This document shows, in pieces, positions 7,365-16,182 of a stretch of DNA of 31,402 nt (its first letter is position 1; every line of letters begins with the position of its first letter). Made by a program: the position numbers and the translations under genes. Under the pieces are notes generated by a model. That model had not been told where the DNA came from. It was given only the letters and a program-made list of their open reading frames with translations, and made no database searches. Source of the stretch: JAZSMJ01 sp045535815 (GTDB lineage: Bacteria > Bacillota > Clostridia > Oscillospirales > CAG-272); contig JAZSMJ010000059.1 of NCBI GenBank assembly GCA_045535815.1, forward strand, positions 1-31,402. Reading direction: 5' to 3'.

Positions 7365-9080
7365 ATGACAGATTATATGACAGTTTATAATGAATGGATG
7401 AAAAATGCCGACCAAGCTACCGTTGCAGAGCTTGAAGGCATAAAAAACAACAAGAATGAGATAGAGTTCAGGTTCAGCGCTCCGCTTAAATTCGGAACTG
7501 CAGGCCTTCGTGGCATTATGTGCGCCGGAATAAACGCAATGAACCTTTATACCGTAGGTCAGGCAACGCAGGGTATGGCAGACCTTATAAATGAGGTTGG
7601 CAGAGCCGACAGCGGTGTAGTTATCGCATACGATTCAAGAAATAACTCAAAGGAGTTTGCAAAAAGAGCTGCCTGCGTTCTTGCGGCAAACGGGATTGTG
7701 ACCTATATTTTTGACGAGCTTCGCCCCACACCGCTTCTCTCGTTTTCGGTAAGGCATCTTAACTGCGTTGCAGGAATAAACATAACCGCATCTCACAATC
7801 CAAAGGAGTATAACGGATACAAGGCGTACTGGGAGGACGGAGCTCAGCTCTCTCCCGAGCACGCAGCGGTGGTATCGAAATATATAGATGAAACGGATAT
7901 CTTTTCCGAGGTCAGATACTGCGATTTTGACAGTGCGGTAGCCGAGGGTAAGATAAAGGTCATCGGCAGCGAGGTTGACGAGAGGTATCTTGAGTGCGTT
8001 CTTGAGCAGGCGGTATATCCCGGAATACTTGAGCGTGTGCCCGATCTTAAGATAGTTTATACACCTATTCACGGTGCAGGCTACAGAATAGTTCCCGAGG
8101 TGCTTCGCAGAATAGGACTTAAAGAACTCTATCCTGTTCCCGAGCAGATGGAGCCCTGCGGAGATTTTCCGTCGGTAGTCAATCCCAATCCCGAATACCC
8201 CGAGGTCTTCAAGACGGGTATAGAGCTTGCAAAAAAGGTAAACAGCGACCTTATAATCGCAACAGACCCCGATGCCGACAGAGTAGGTATAATGGTCAGA
8301 GAGGATAACGGAGAGTTTATCAATTTCAGCGGAAATCAGGTTGGAGCGCTGCTTCTCGATTATATAATAACTGCTCTTGAGGAAAGAAACGCCGTACCAA
8401 GTGATCCTTACGTTATAAAGACCATCGTTTCGACAGAGATAATAAGCGTTATCTGCAAGCGTCATAATATGAAGCTTCATAACGTTCTGACAGGCTTTAA
8501 GTTTATCGGTGAGGTCATTAAAAATTACGAGGCGGACGGCTACGGCTCGTTTATCCTTGGATTTGAGGAAAGCTACGGCTATCTTAAGGGAACGTACGCC
8601 CGTGATAAGGATGCTGTGGTAGCATCTATGCTCATTTGCGAGATGGCGGCATACTACAAGACCAAGGGAATGACCCTTTACGATGCGCTTCTCTCCCTTT
8701 ATGAGCGTTACGGCTTCTATTACGAAAAGACCGAAAGCATCGTAATGAAGGGACTTGACGGTCTTGAGAAGATGAAGGAGCTGATGGCTGACCTTCGTGA
8801 GAACACCCCCTGCGTTATCGGCGGAGCGCAGGTTTGCGCGGTCAGAGATTATCTTTCCGGGGAGATAACCGATCTTAAGACGAAAGAGGTAACCCCGACC
8901 GGACTTCCGCAGTCAAACGTTCTTTATTACGAGCTCGAAAACGGCGACGTTATCGTTATAAGACCCTCCGGCACGGAGCCCAAGATAAAGATATACTGTC
9001 TCACTCACGGAAAGGATCAGTCCGAGTGCGAGGCAAAGGTAAAGGGCTATATGCAGACGGCAAACGGCTGGGTAAAATAA
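7365..9080 (+). CDS. Alpha-phosphoglucomutase/phosphomannomutase family enzyme
   Basis: About 571 aa, matching PgcA-type phosphohexomutases. It interconverts hexose-1- and hexose-6-phosphates in the cytosol, linking glycolysis with cell-envelope sugar supply. Visible motifs: phosphoserine loop TASHNPKEYNGYK (Ser143), the Mg-binding DPDADRVG (Asp301, 303, 305), sugar-binding GFEESYGYLKG near 399, and phosphate-binding RPSGTEPKIK near 533. An ATG at 7356 lies only 2 bases from the GAGAGG site; the in-frame ATG at 7365 has better spacing and is chosen. It is the last gene of the htpG group, 16-25 bp after the preceding stop, and ends in a strong terminator. Confidence 0.95.
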   Translation: MTDYMTVYNEWMKNADQATVAELEGIKNNKNEIEFRFSAPLKFGTAGLRGIMCAGINAMNLYTVGQATQGMADLINEVGRADSGVVIAYDSRNNSKEFAKRAACVLAANGIVTYIFDELRPTPLLSFSVRHLNCVAGINITASHNPKEYNGYKAYWEDGAQLSPEHAAVVSKYIDETDIFSEVRYCDFDSAVAEGKIKVIGSEVDERYLECVLEQAVYPGILERVPDLKIVYTPIHGAGYRIVPEVLRRIGLKELYPVPEQMEPCGDFPSVVNPNPEYPEVFKTGIELAKKVNSDLIIATDPDADRVGIMVREDNGEFINFSGNQVGALLLDYIITALEERNAVPSDPYVIKTIVSTEIISVICKRHNMKLHNVLTGFKFIGEVIKNYEADGYGSFILGFEESYGYLKGTYARDKDAVVASMLICEMAAYYKTKGMTLYDALLSLYERYGFYYEKTESIVMKGLDGLEKMKELMADLRENTPCVIGGAQVCAVRDYLSGEITDLKTKEVTPTGLPQSNVLYYELENGDVIVIRPSGTEPKIKIYCLTHGKDQSECEAKVKGYMQTANGWVK

Positions 9081-9086
9081 AATAAT

Positions 9087-9116
9087 AAAGCGAGGTGCAG
9101 CTGCACCTCGCTTTTT
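9087..9116. terminator. Bidirectional terminator between phosphoglucomutase and spoIIQ-like genes
   Basis: Perfect 11-bp arms (gcgaggtgcag / ctgcacctcgc) are flanked by AAA on the left and TTTTT on the right, so it can serve the convergent genes on both strands. Confidence 0.85.
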
Positions 9117-9129
9117 GGTTACGGTATAT

Positions 9130-9984
9130 CTAATCTTCGTGGATGGGCGATGCTGAAAAGCCTTCGGGCAGATAGGACGTAGGATCTACGTGCTCGCCGT
9201 CCTTGGTCATTTCAAAGTGAAGATGAGTGCTGTCAGCCATTTCAGCTGCCGCAGTTTCTCCAACTCCTGCTATGGTCTGGCCTGCGCTGACCTGCACGCC
9301 TGCTTCTATTCCCTGAACTACGGTGTCAGAAAGACCCATATAGCAGGATTTAAGTTCGTCGCCGTGATCAATAACGATGCATTTGCCCATAAAATCGTCT
9401 GTATAAACGCTCTCGACCGTGCCGTCTGCGCAGGCGTATACCGCAGAGCCTGCACTTGCGGTGATATCTATTCCGCTGTGAACTCTGTAGTCGTTCATCG
9501 TGAGTGAATATACGGGAAGCTCAATGCTGTAGCCCTTGGAGATATGACCCTGCACCGGAAGAACGAATGAAAGAGGCTTTGAGATATTGCCTGCCTGCTG
9601 TACTCCTGCATCGTCTTCGATAGGAGCGTCTGACGGTCTGCCGTTTGGCATGCGGGAGCTTTCCGTTTCGGTCTCACGGGGGGTATCACGTCTGCTCTCA
9701 TCTGAGGTTTCGGTGTTTCCCCTGCTCTTATCGGGTAAGATGCTGTCTGTAATATCGTCGATACCGTCGGTAATGCCCTCTATAACACGGTTAGGCATGG
9801 AATCGCCCGTGTTTTCCATTCCGCTTTCCTGTGATGTGCCGGGAATCGGGTCCTGTGCCATATTGCCTGCGTTTCTTGACGTTATTGCCCAGACAACAGC
9901 AATAAGAACTGCCGTTAAGACAACGGCGAGTACGATGTAAGCCGTAATAGACGACGTGTTGTTTCTGTTAACTTTTCTGTCCAT
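9130..9984 (-). CDS. SpoIIQ-like membrane-anchored M23 (LytM) peptidase
   Basis: 284 aa from the preferred ATG at 9984. A TTG at 9996 abuts the GAGGG site and is less likely. One transmembrane helix (about residues 14-34, TAYIVLAVVLTAVLIAVVWA) is followed by a long disordered Ser/Thr/Glu/Arg linker and a C-terminal LytM domain. Zinc/catalytic residues are intact: HSGID (His169, Asp173) and HLHFE (His254, His256). Clostridial SpoIIQ keeps these residues, whereas the Bacillus protein has a degenerate site. The layout fits the forespore protein that pairs with SpoIIIAH during engulfment. No spoIID or spoIIID neighbour is present, so another cell-wall endopeptidase role remains possible. Confidence 0.75.
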   Translation of the reverse strand: MDRKVNRNNTSSITAYIVLAVVLTAVLIAVVWAITSRNAGNMAQDPIPGTSQESGMENTGDSMPNRVIEGITDGIDDITDSILPDKSRGNTETSDESRRDTPRETETESSRMPNGRPSDAPIEDDAGVQQAGNISKPLSFVLPVQGHISKGYSIELPVYSLTMNDYRVHSGIDITASAGSAVYACADGTVESVYTDDFMGKCIVIDHGDELKSCYMGLSDTVVQGIEAGVQVSAGQTIAGVGETAAAEMADSTHLHFEMTKDGEHVDPTSYLPEGFSASPIHED

Positions 9985-10121
9985 AAAATAATTCAACCCT
10001 CACTTGTTAAGTTGTAGTTGCTATTATTCTCTGCCCGATTTGCCGTCTTTATTCGCTATGGCGAAATATTTATAAAAATAAGCTTCCTATGAGCCTTTTT
10101 CTTTTCGTTTGCTTTTGCTTA

Positions 10122-10150
10122 TTGATATTTTGTAGCGCTTGTGATATAAT
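10122..10150 (+). promoter_or_regulatory. Promoter of the sugar isomerase-like gene
   Basis: TTGATA (10122-10127), a 17-bp spacer and TATAAT (10145-10150) preceded by TGA (extended -10). It lies about 55 bp upstream of the chosen start. Confidence 0.7.
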
Positions 10151-10205
10151 TTAGTTGCTTTATAAAAAGCGGTAAAGATCAGAGTTTATTATGCGAGGTA
10201 TTATT

Positions 10206-11549
10206 ATGAAAGCGAAGCTTTTACCCGTAATTTTTAAAAACATAAACGAAAGAGAGCAAAAGGAATGTGCTTCTCAGATAGAAAAGATAAAGGAGCTGTA
10301 CGGTGACGTTGCGCAGGTGCTTGACGCAGTTGTGCTCGAGGACGGAGATATTCCCGCAGGTGCGGACGCTGTCGTATTCCCTCAGCTGATAGGCGACGCC
10401 TTCAAGAGCAAGGAATATCTGAAGAAGATAGAGCTTCCGATAATAGTTATCACGTCGTCCTTCGGTACGGTGGAGATGTGGGACTGGGAGATAGTTGCGT
10501 ATATGCGTGAGGAGCTTGGTCTCAGCGTATTCTCGCCCTACAGCATTGAGATCGCAAAGGTCATCCTCCGTGCTCTTGCCTCAAAAAAGCTGATGAGCGA
10601 GGGCATCAATTTCCTTATGTTTCAGGATTCTCCCGGAGAGGGAATGCAGGCTAATATCTTCAAGCGCTTCTATTGGTGGGAAAACGAATGCACTCAGCAG
10701 ATAGAAAAGGCATTCGGAGTACATATAGTTTACAAAAGCTGGAAGGAGCTGAACGAGAAGGCTCAGGCTATTGATGACAGCGAGGCGTTAAAGCTCTGGC
10801 AGGAAAGAGCCGTTAACTGCGAGGGCGTTCCCATGCCCAATATTCTGAAGGCGGTCAAGATATATATTGCCGTAAAAGAGGTTATCAGCGAGGTCGGAAA
10901 CGTTTACGGAGTCGGAAGCAACTGCCTGAACGAGTCCTTCAACTCATGCTCGACCCCCTGCCTTGCGTGGAATTGGCTGTTTGAGCATGACGGCATTCTT
11001 TGGGCGTGCGAGGGCGATACGGTAACGCTTATAAGCAAGTTCGTTTTGTATTCTGCGCTCCGTGCTCCCATTATGATGACCAACATCTATCCCTTCCTCG
11101 TGGGAATGGCTGCGCTCAAGCATGAGAAGATAAACGAATTCCCCGATATTGAAGACCCCGATAACCACGCACTCGGAGTTCACTGCGGTTATTTCGGATT
11201 CGCTCCGCAGAGCTTCTGCTCGGAATGGACAATGCGCCCGAAGGTGCTTGAGATTGTTGACGATAATGCTATCGTTATAGACTGCCGTATGGAAAAGGGT
11301 CCGGTAGTTATGGCAAAGCTTCATCCGGATATGAAAAAGCTGACCATAATAGAGGCTGAAATTGAGGATTACGTGCAGTATCCGGGCTCTGACTGCAGAA
11401 ACGGTGCTCTTATCAGATACAAGAACAACTCCGGTCACTCGGTAATGAACGAACTTTCCTCGCATCACGCTATCATAATAAAAGGTAACGTTACCCATCT
11501 CTTAACCGCTATGGCTCAGGTATACGGCTTCGATTATAAGATAATATAA
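10206..11549 (+). CDS. L-fucose/L-arabinose isomerase-family protein
   Basis: 447 aa. The Rossmann-like N-terminal half (VVFPQLIGDAF, PIIVITSSFGTVEMWDWE) and the C-terminal barrel match the fucose/arabinose isomerase fold. Candidate metal ligands appear in the order expected for AraA-type enzymes: Glu in SNCLNE, Glu/Asp in ACEGDTVT, His in GVHCGYFGF, and His in SSHHAII. These enzymes interconvert aldoses and ketoses with Mn2+. The exact sugar is not readable, and no kinase, aldolase or transporter is adjacent. A Cys-rich segment (SCSTPC) is unusual. The ATG at 10206 has GAGG 8 bases upstream and is preferred over the ATG at 10191, which has no ribosome binding site. Confidence 0.8.
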   Translation: MKAKLLPVIFKNINEREQKECASQIEKIKELYGDVAQVLDAVVLEDGDIPAGADAVVFPQLIGDAFKSKEYLKKIELPIIVITSSFGTVEMWDWEIVAYMREELGLSVFSPYSIEIAKVILRALASKKLMSEGINFLMFQDSPGEGMQANIFKRFYWWENECTQQIEKAFGVHIVYKSWKELNEKAQAIDDSEALKLWQERAVNCEGVPMPNILKAVKIYIAVKEVISEVGNVYGVGSNCLNESFNSCSTPCLAWNWLFEHDGILWACEGDTVTLISKFVLYSALRAPIMMTNIYPFLVGMAALKHEKINEFPDIEDPDNHALGVHCGYFGFAPQSFCSEWTMRPKVLEIVDDNAIVIDCRMEKGPVVMAKLHPDMKKLTIIEAEIEDYVQYPGSDCRNGALIRYKNNSGHSVMNELSSHHAIIIKGNVTHLLTAMAQVYGFDYKII

Positions 11550-11550
11550 A

Positions 11551-11584
11551 AAATATTTCCCGAAGGCTTTTCGCCTTCGGGAAA
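11551..11584 (-). terminator. Terminator of the CBS-domain gene
   Basis: Perfect 9-bp stem cccgaaggc (11559-11567) / gccttcggg (11573-11581), extended by three A:T pairs. On the minus strand it is followed by a T-rich tail. On the plus strand it is followed by aaactgc, so it best terminates the minus-strand gene, though the hairpin sits right after the isomerase stop too. Confidence 0.75.
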
Positions 11585-11595
11585 CTGCATTCAGA

Positions 11596-12018
11596 TCATA
11601 ATTTTCCGTTTTCTTCGAGATATCTTATGATATCCTTTCTGGTAACTATTCCGATAAAAGCGTCTCTGTCGTCGGTTATCGGTATGTAATTCTGCGCCTT
11701 TGCTCTGGCGATTATATCCTCGTCGTCAGACGTTAAGCGGATGGGCGGAGTTTTGTCCTCACGGAAAACTTCGCTGAGCGGTGTATCCTCAACGTCCTGA
11801 ACTGCGACACGGGTTACACGCTTTTCTCCCGTTCCGTAAACGAGATACCAAAGAAAATCTCCCTCGCTTACCGAGGTGACGTAGGTGCCGTCTCGCTTTA
11901 GCACCGGAATGGACGAATATCCGCAAAGCTTGAGCTTTTCAAGCGCCTGCCTTATAGTAAAGTCATCGTAAAGATATGAAACGTTTGCTTTGGGTGTGAG
12001 AAAAAATGCTATATTCAA
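11596..12018 (-). CDS. Two-CBS-domain protein (possible nucleotide sensor)
   Basis: 140 aa made almost wholly of a CBS pair: residues ~5-60 (TIRQALEKLKLCGYSSIPVLKRDGTYVTSVSEGDFLWYL) and ~75-138 (NYIPITDDRDAFIGIVTRKDIIRYL). CBS pairs bind adenine nucleotides. The stand-alone small layout resembles the c-di-AMP-binding DarB/CbpB proteins of Firmicutes, but identity with that group is inference. The start is TTG at 12018 with GGAGGT about 7 bases upstream; no better ATG exists. It ends in its own terminator and diverges from the first giant glycosidase gene. Confidence 0.82.
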   Translation of the reverse strand: MNIAFFLTPKANVSYLYDDFTIRQALEKLKLCGYSSIPVLKRDGTYVTSVSEGDFLWYLVYGTGEKRVTRVAVQDVEDTPLSEVFREDKTPPIRLTSDDEDIIARAKAQNYIPITDDRDAFIGIVTRKDIIRYLEENGKL

Positions 12019-12092
12019 AATTCTACCTCCGAAAAGCAGATGGTGTTTATAATTTATTTACATTTTCGTGTTATCTTTAATCATATGTATGA

Positions 12093-12121
12093 TTGCTTTT
12101 TCAAATCAATTATAGTATAAT
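12093..12121 (+). promoter_or_regulatory. Promoter of giant glycosidase lipoprotein 1
   Basis: TTGCTT (12093-12098), a 17-bp spacer and TATAAT (12116-12121). It implies a 5' UTR of roughly 135 bases. I saw no clear riboswitch in that leader. Confidence 0.65.
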
Positions 12122-12263
12122 AAAATGGCAAATGTTTAGTCATTTGTTTAAATAAATATTAAATTTTCGGGTGCTTTTTACAAAAGAGGGGACTTAGTAT
12201 ATATTAGTATTAAAAGGGTTAGTCCTTTTAAAAATGCCCGAAAGCAAAGAAAGGGTTAAAAAA

Positions 12264-15200
12264 ATGAAAAAGCTCAGATTTCTTCTTATCGGGCTGCTTC
12301 TTCTTGCTGTGATCGCATTCTGCGTTTCATGCGACGGCACTACAGACGTCGAGAATCCGGTAGACGGCACAGAAGGAAACGTTTCGGAGAATACTCCCGA
12401 ACAGACAGAAAAAGAAACTTTTGAAGTAGATCTCGGCGATCACGAGATCCCCGAAAACGTACAGCTTGAGGAGAGCGCTATCCTTGCTTCCGCTGTTGAA
12501 GCCTGGGATCTTTCCGACGGCGGTACAGAAGGCACTGCTCTTTCCGCAAACAGCGGTACGGACGCTTCGCACAGATGGGGCGTTTGGCTCAAGAACAGCA
12601 CCTTCGGATTTGCTCTTGACTTTTCAACTCAGGGCTCATATGCAGTTGCTGAAAACTCAAAGGTAAAGCTTGATGACAGCTTTGCGGTTTCCGCATGGGT
12701 AAAGGCTCCCGTTCGTGAGGAAGGCAAGAGAGTTATCGTTTCCGAAGAGGCTCCCGCTATCCGTTCTTACGGCGAAAAGCTCGAATTCGATAATTTTGAG
12801 AGAACGGGCGACTGGATGGCAAGCGGATCTCTTGAGATCGTAAGAGAGGGCGCAAAGGAAGGCAACGGATATCTTTCTACCTCTATCGATAAGAAGGGCG
12901 ACCTTGTTTTGTCAAAGGTATTTGACAGAATGGATCTTTCCGATTACGCTGAAGACGGCTATCTCCATATGTGGGTAAGCGTTGAGGGCGTTGGCAATAT
13001 CCAGGGCGGTCAGCTCGAGTTTACCTCCAGCAGATCTCCCGACAAGAACGAGGCTCATTATACTGCACTTTCGGTTGACGGTGACGGCGTTTGGACAGAG
13101 ATATATCTCAAGCTTTCGTCCGGCAAGGAAACAGGCGGAGAGATCAACACCAAAGCAGTAAACTTCTTCCGTATATACTTCAATGCAACCGGTCCGGTTA
13201 CACTTAAGCTTGACGATATGTACTTCTGCAAGGAAGTAGTTGAAAAGTCCGAAGAGGGCTGGCAGATGTTCATCAACGAAAACGGCGAGCTTGATTTCTC
13301 CGCATACGGTCTTGAAGGCCTCGAATCCAGCGGATGCAACATCGTTGACGGCGATTGGCATCACACAATGGTAAGCTATGACGGCTCTACCTTCATTTAT
13401 TACATAGACGGCGTAGCTGTTAAGGCTATCGACGTTACAGGTACTCCCGTTATCAATTCGCAGAACGTATACATAGGCTCAGATTCTGAGTTCTTCTCTC
13501 ACTTTGACGGCTCTATTGCCGAGGTTCGTATATTTGACGAGGCAAAGACTCCCGGTGAGACAACTGCAACAGTTCTCGATCCTACCGATAACGAGGAAAA
13601 GGCTCCCAGAATGGATATGCACAAGGGTATCGTTCTTGACAGACGTCAGTACTACGGCTCCGACTCCAGAGTTATCGAGCCCGGTGCAGTCGTAGGCTAC
13701 GACGATATCACTGCGGTTATCAATATGGGCTTTGACCACGTTAAGCTTCTTCTTACACCTAACCATCTCATCAACTCCGACGGAACTCTCAAGGAAAGAG
13801 AGATGGAATATATCACGTGGGTCATCAGCCACGTTACAGATCAGAACTTCAGAGCTATACTCTGTATCCACCCCGAATCTCCCTTCAAGGAAACCTATCT
13901 TGCTAACCTCGATCAGTTCGAGATCGTTTGCAAGTGGTACGGCGAGCTTGCTGAATATATAGGCGAGCACTGGACTCCCGATCAGGTATCCCTCCAGCTC
14001 ATGACTGAGCCCTACGCTAACAACGACTCCGTTGAATGGACGTGGATGAGCGACAGAATGTGGGGTGCGGTAAGAAACGTTCTCCCCGAACACACAATTC
14101 TTACAAGCTCTGACTCATCGGGTAACATCGAGCGCCTCAAGCTCATGTCTCCCGCAACGGATGAAAACCTCATCTACACATTCACTACATACGAGCCCTA
14201 TACAACAGGCTTCAGCACGTTCGGTGCAATGGGCGATCCCAATGCTATGTGGGCTTATATCAAGGATGTTCCCTACCCGATCGAAGAGGGCGTTGATTAT
14301 ACAAAGATTATTGAAAACTGTATAGAAGACGTTCCTTCAAATATGAAAGAGGACGCAAGAACTCTTATCACAGACTATATAAACGGTGTTTCCGATAACG
14401 GTAAGCACTACGTAAACCATTACGACAGCCTCTACAATGCCGAGTGGCATATGATGAGAGCTAAGAGCCTTGACGACTGGAGACAGAAGTACGGCGGAAA
14501 CATCCACATCATGTGCGTTGAGTTCGGTTGTATGTTCCCCGAAAGATCAATGGCTACCTTCGCAGCACACTCTCTCGGTATTTCTTCTGAATCGAGATAT
14601 CAGTTCGTTAAGGATATGCGCTCAGGCTTTGATGCTTACGATATAGGCTGGTCTTACTGGTCTTACAACGAAGCATTCACCATCTTCGTTCCCAAGTATG
14701 CTCTTGAGCTCAGCAGTAAATTCCCGACCGCAGACGTTCTTATGCAGGTAATTGACTACCGTATGCTCGAGGATTCGCTCGGTGTTACACCCAAGAATAA
14801 GTTTGAGGTTCCCGCTGCTCTTACAGATGCAGTTGAAGCATGGAAGCTCAATGATAATGCAGAGGTTGCAGATTCCAGAGTTATTCTCGGAACCAAGGGT
14901 AAATATATAGGCACAACCTTCGAAGCAAACGATAAGTTCGGATACGCTTCCGTTATCGGTGGTGACGGCAGCTACATCGTTGCAGAGGATACGGGTATCA
15001 ACGTAGGCCGTGCATTTGCAGTTGCTGCAGATATCAAGGCAGACAACACGGGCAAGGTACAGACTATAGTTGCTCAGGCAGAAGGTATGTGGGAAGATCC
15101 CGAATATATCGGCAAGTACGTTGTTGATTCATTTGACGACGTTGCAGGTATGTGGGGTATGGCAGCTATCGAGTCCGCAAAGGATGACGCAGCTGAAGGC

Positions 15201-15908
15201 GCAGGCTATGCAAAGAGTGCAGGCAGCGAGCTTATCGTATTCTGTAGGGCATGGGGCTCCAATTCTCACGATATCTCTATGTATGCTGAAAACGGAAAGC
15301 TTCATCTTTCCATCTTCGTTGAAGATGCATCGCTTCTCAATCCCGGAACAGGTAATATTGAGCTTGCATCCGATACAAACCTCGCAAAGGTTATAGCATG
15401 GACTCTTCCCGAGCTTAAGACCGGTTGGAACAACATCACTCTTGACGTAAGCAAAGCTAACAGAACAGGCGCGGATCTTACCGATATCCAGATGATAAGA
15501 GTATTCCATTACGTAACCGCAGATACTTATATCGGTATCGATAACCTCTTCATGAGCCTTGACGGCAATAACGTTGAGCCCATCATCAACTGGGAGCTTA
15601 TCGTAAACGAAAAGGGCGAGCTTGAGTTTGTTTGTGACGACCTTTCAGGCGTTGCTTCCTCCGGCGTTGTAGTTGCAGACGGTCAGTGGCACAAGGTTCT
15701 CGTATCCTACACAGGTCAGAACCTCATCTACTACGTTGACGGTAAAGAGGTTGCAAGTGTTAAGGCCAGCGGTATGAGCACATCCGCTTCCGGATCCTCC
15801 GATACCTTTATCGGTGCGTCATCAGATCACAAGAACACTCTCAGCGGAGCTATTGCTAACGTAAGCATCTATTCCGTACCCAAGACTCCCGAGGATATTG
15901 CTGAATAA
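12264..15908 (+). CDS. Giant lipoprotein 1: GH5-like (clan GH-A) barrel flanked by two LamG domains, each with a nested beta-sandwich module
   Basis: 1214 aa. The ATG at 12264 is chosen because AAAGGG lies 8 bases upstream and it begins the signal peptide MKKLRFLLIGLLLLAV; the ATG at 12234 lacks a ribosome binding site. The lipid-anchor cysteine is Cys23 (FCVSC). LamG 1 spans ~75-430 and is interrupted at ~165-330 by a beta-sandwich carbohydrate-binding-like module. The barrel spans ~454-840: Lys494 (HVKLLLTP), His536 (CIHPE), acid/base Glu582 (LMTEP), FTTYEP at 640-645, nucleophile Glu753 (CVEFGC), and GWSYWSYNE. A second interrupted LamG fills ~856-1212. It probably hydrolyses a polysaccharide at the cell surface; the substrate is unknown. 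It has its own promoter and terminator. Confidence 0.85.
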   Translation: MKKLRFLLIGLLLLAVIAFCVSCDGTTDVENPVDGTEGNVSENTPEQTEKETFEVDLGDHEIPENVQLEESAILASAVEAWDLSDGGTEGTALSANSGTDASHRWGVWLKNSTFGFALDFSTQGSYAVAENSKVKLDDSFAVSAWVKAPVREEGKRVIVSEEAPAIRSYGEKLEFDNFERTGDWMASGSLEIVREGAKEGNGYLSTSIDKKGDLVLSKVFDRMDLSDYAEDGYLHMWVSVEGVGNIQGGQLEFTSSRSPDKNEAHYTALSVDGDGVWTEIYLKLSSGKETGGEINTKAVNFFRIYFNATGPVTLKLDDMYFCKEVVEKSEEGWQMFINENGELDFSAYGLEGLESSGCNIVDGDWHHTMVSYDGSTFIYYIDGVAVKAIDVTGTPVINSQNVYIGSDSEFFSHFDGSIAEVRIFDEAKTPGETTATVLDPTDNEEKAPRMDMHKGIVLDRRQYYGSDSRVIEPGAVVGYDDITAVINMGFDHVKLLLTPNHLINSDGTLKEREMEYITWVISHVTDQNFRAILCIHPESPFKETYLANLDQFEIVCKWYGELAEYIGEHWTPDQVSLQLMTEPYANNDSVEWTWMSDRMWGAVRNVLPEHTILTSSDSSGNIERLKLMSPATDENLIYTFTTYEPYTTGFSTFGAMGDPNAMWAYIKDVPYPIEEGVDYTKIIENCIEDVPSNMKEDARTLITDYINGVSDNGKHYVNHYDSLYNAEWHMMRAKSLDDWRQKYGGNIHIMCVEFGCMFPERSMATFAAHSLGISSESRYQFVKDMRSGFDAYDIGWSYWSYNEAFTIFVPKYALELSSKFPTADVLMQVIDYRMLEDSLGVTPKNKFEVPAALTDAVEAWKLNDNAEVADSRVILGTKGKYIGTTFEANDKFGYASVIGGDGSYIVAEDTGINVGRAFAVAADIKADNTGKVQTIVAQAEGMWEDPEYIGKYVVDSFDDVAGMWGMAAIESAKDDAAEGAGYAKSAGSELIVFCRAWGSNSHDISMYAENGKLHLSIFVEDASLLNPGTGNIELASDTNLAKVIAWTLPELKTGWNNITLDVSKANRTGADLTDIQMIRVFHYVTADTYIGIDNLFMSLDGNNVEPIINWELIVNEKGELEFVCDDLSGVASSGVVVADGQWHKVLVSYTGQNLIYYVDGKEVASVKASGMSTSASGSSDTFIGASSDHKNTLSGAIANVSIYSVPKTPEDIAE

Positions 15909-15925
15909 TATAACGATATATAATT

Positions 15926-15964
15926 ACGACCGAAACGGCAGTGCCGTTTCGGTCGTGTTTTTAT
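15926..15964 (+). terminator. Strong terminator after giant lipoprotein 1
   Basis: Perfect 15-bp arms (acgaccgaaacggca / tgccgtttcggtcgt) are followed by gttttta, 18 bases after the stop codon. Confidence 0.88.
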
Positions 15965-16067
15965 TTGTGCGATATTTAGCGCAAATGCTTCTTACACAAA
16001 AATGTTAATTTTTGACAAATTATTTCCGATTTTTTAACCGATTTGTATAAAAATCCTTTTTTTGTTG

Positions 16068-16096
16068 TTGACTTATTCACAGCTTGTGAGTATAAT
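16068..16096 (+). promoter_or_regulatory. Promoter of giant glycosidase lipoprotein 2
   Basis: TTGACT (16068-16073), a 17-bp spacer and TATAAT (16091-16096), near-consensus sigmaA. It implies a leader of about 80 bases. Confidence 0.8.
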
Positions 16097-16182
16097 TAAT
16101 TTGTATGATCGAACTGTTGCAAATAAGAATTTTTCCAAAATGCAAAGGTCACAAAAAAATGTAAAAACAATGAGGTGTACTA

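Noticed and set aside
12122..12263. Riboswitch or attenuator in the leader of giant lipoprotein 1
   Set aside because: The leader is AT-rich with only short weak stems and no terminator-like hairpin or known aptamer signature.
13479..14093. Antisense ORF of 204 aa on the minus strand, with similar antisense ORFs at 18511-19155 and 21936-22370
   Set aside because: They lie opposite the three paralogous barrel genes at equivalent positions and follow from shared codon bias. None has a ribosome binding site or recognisable domain.
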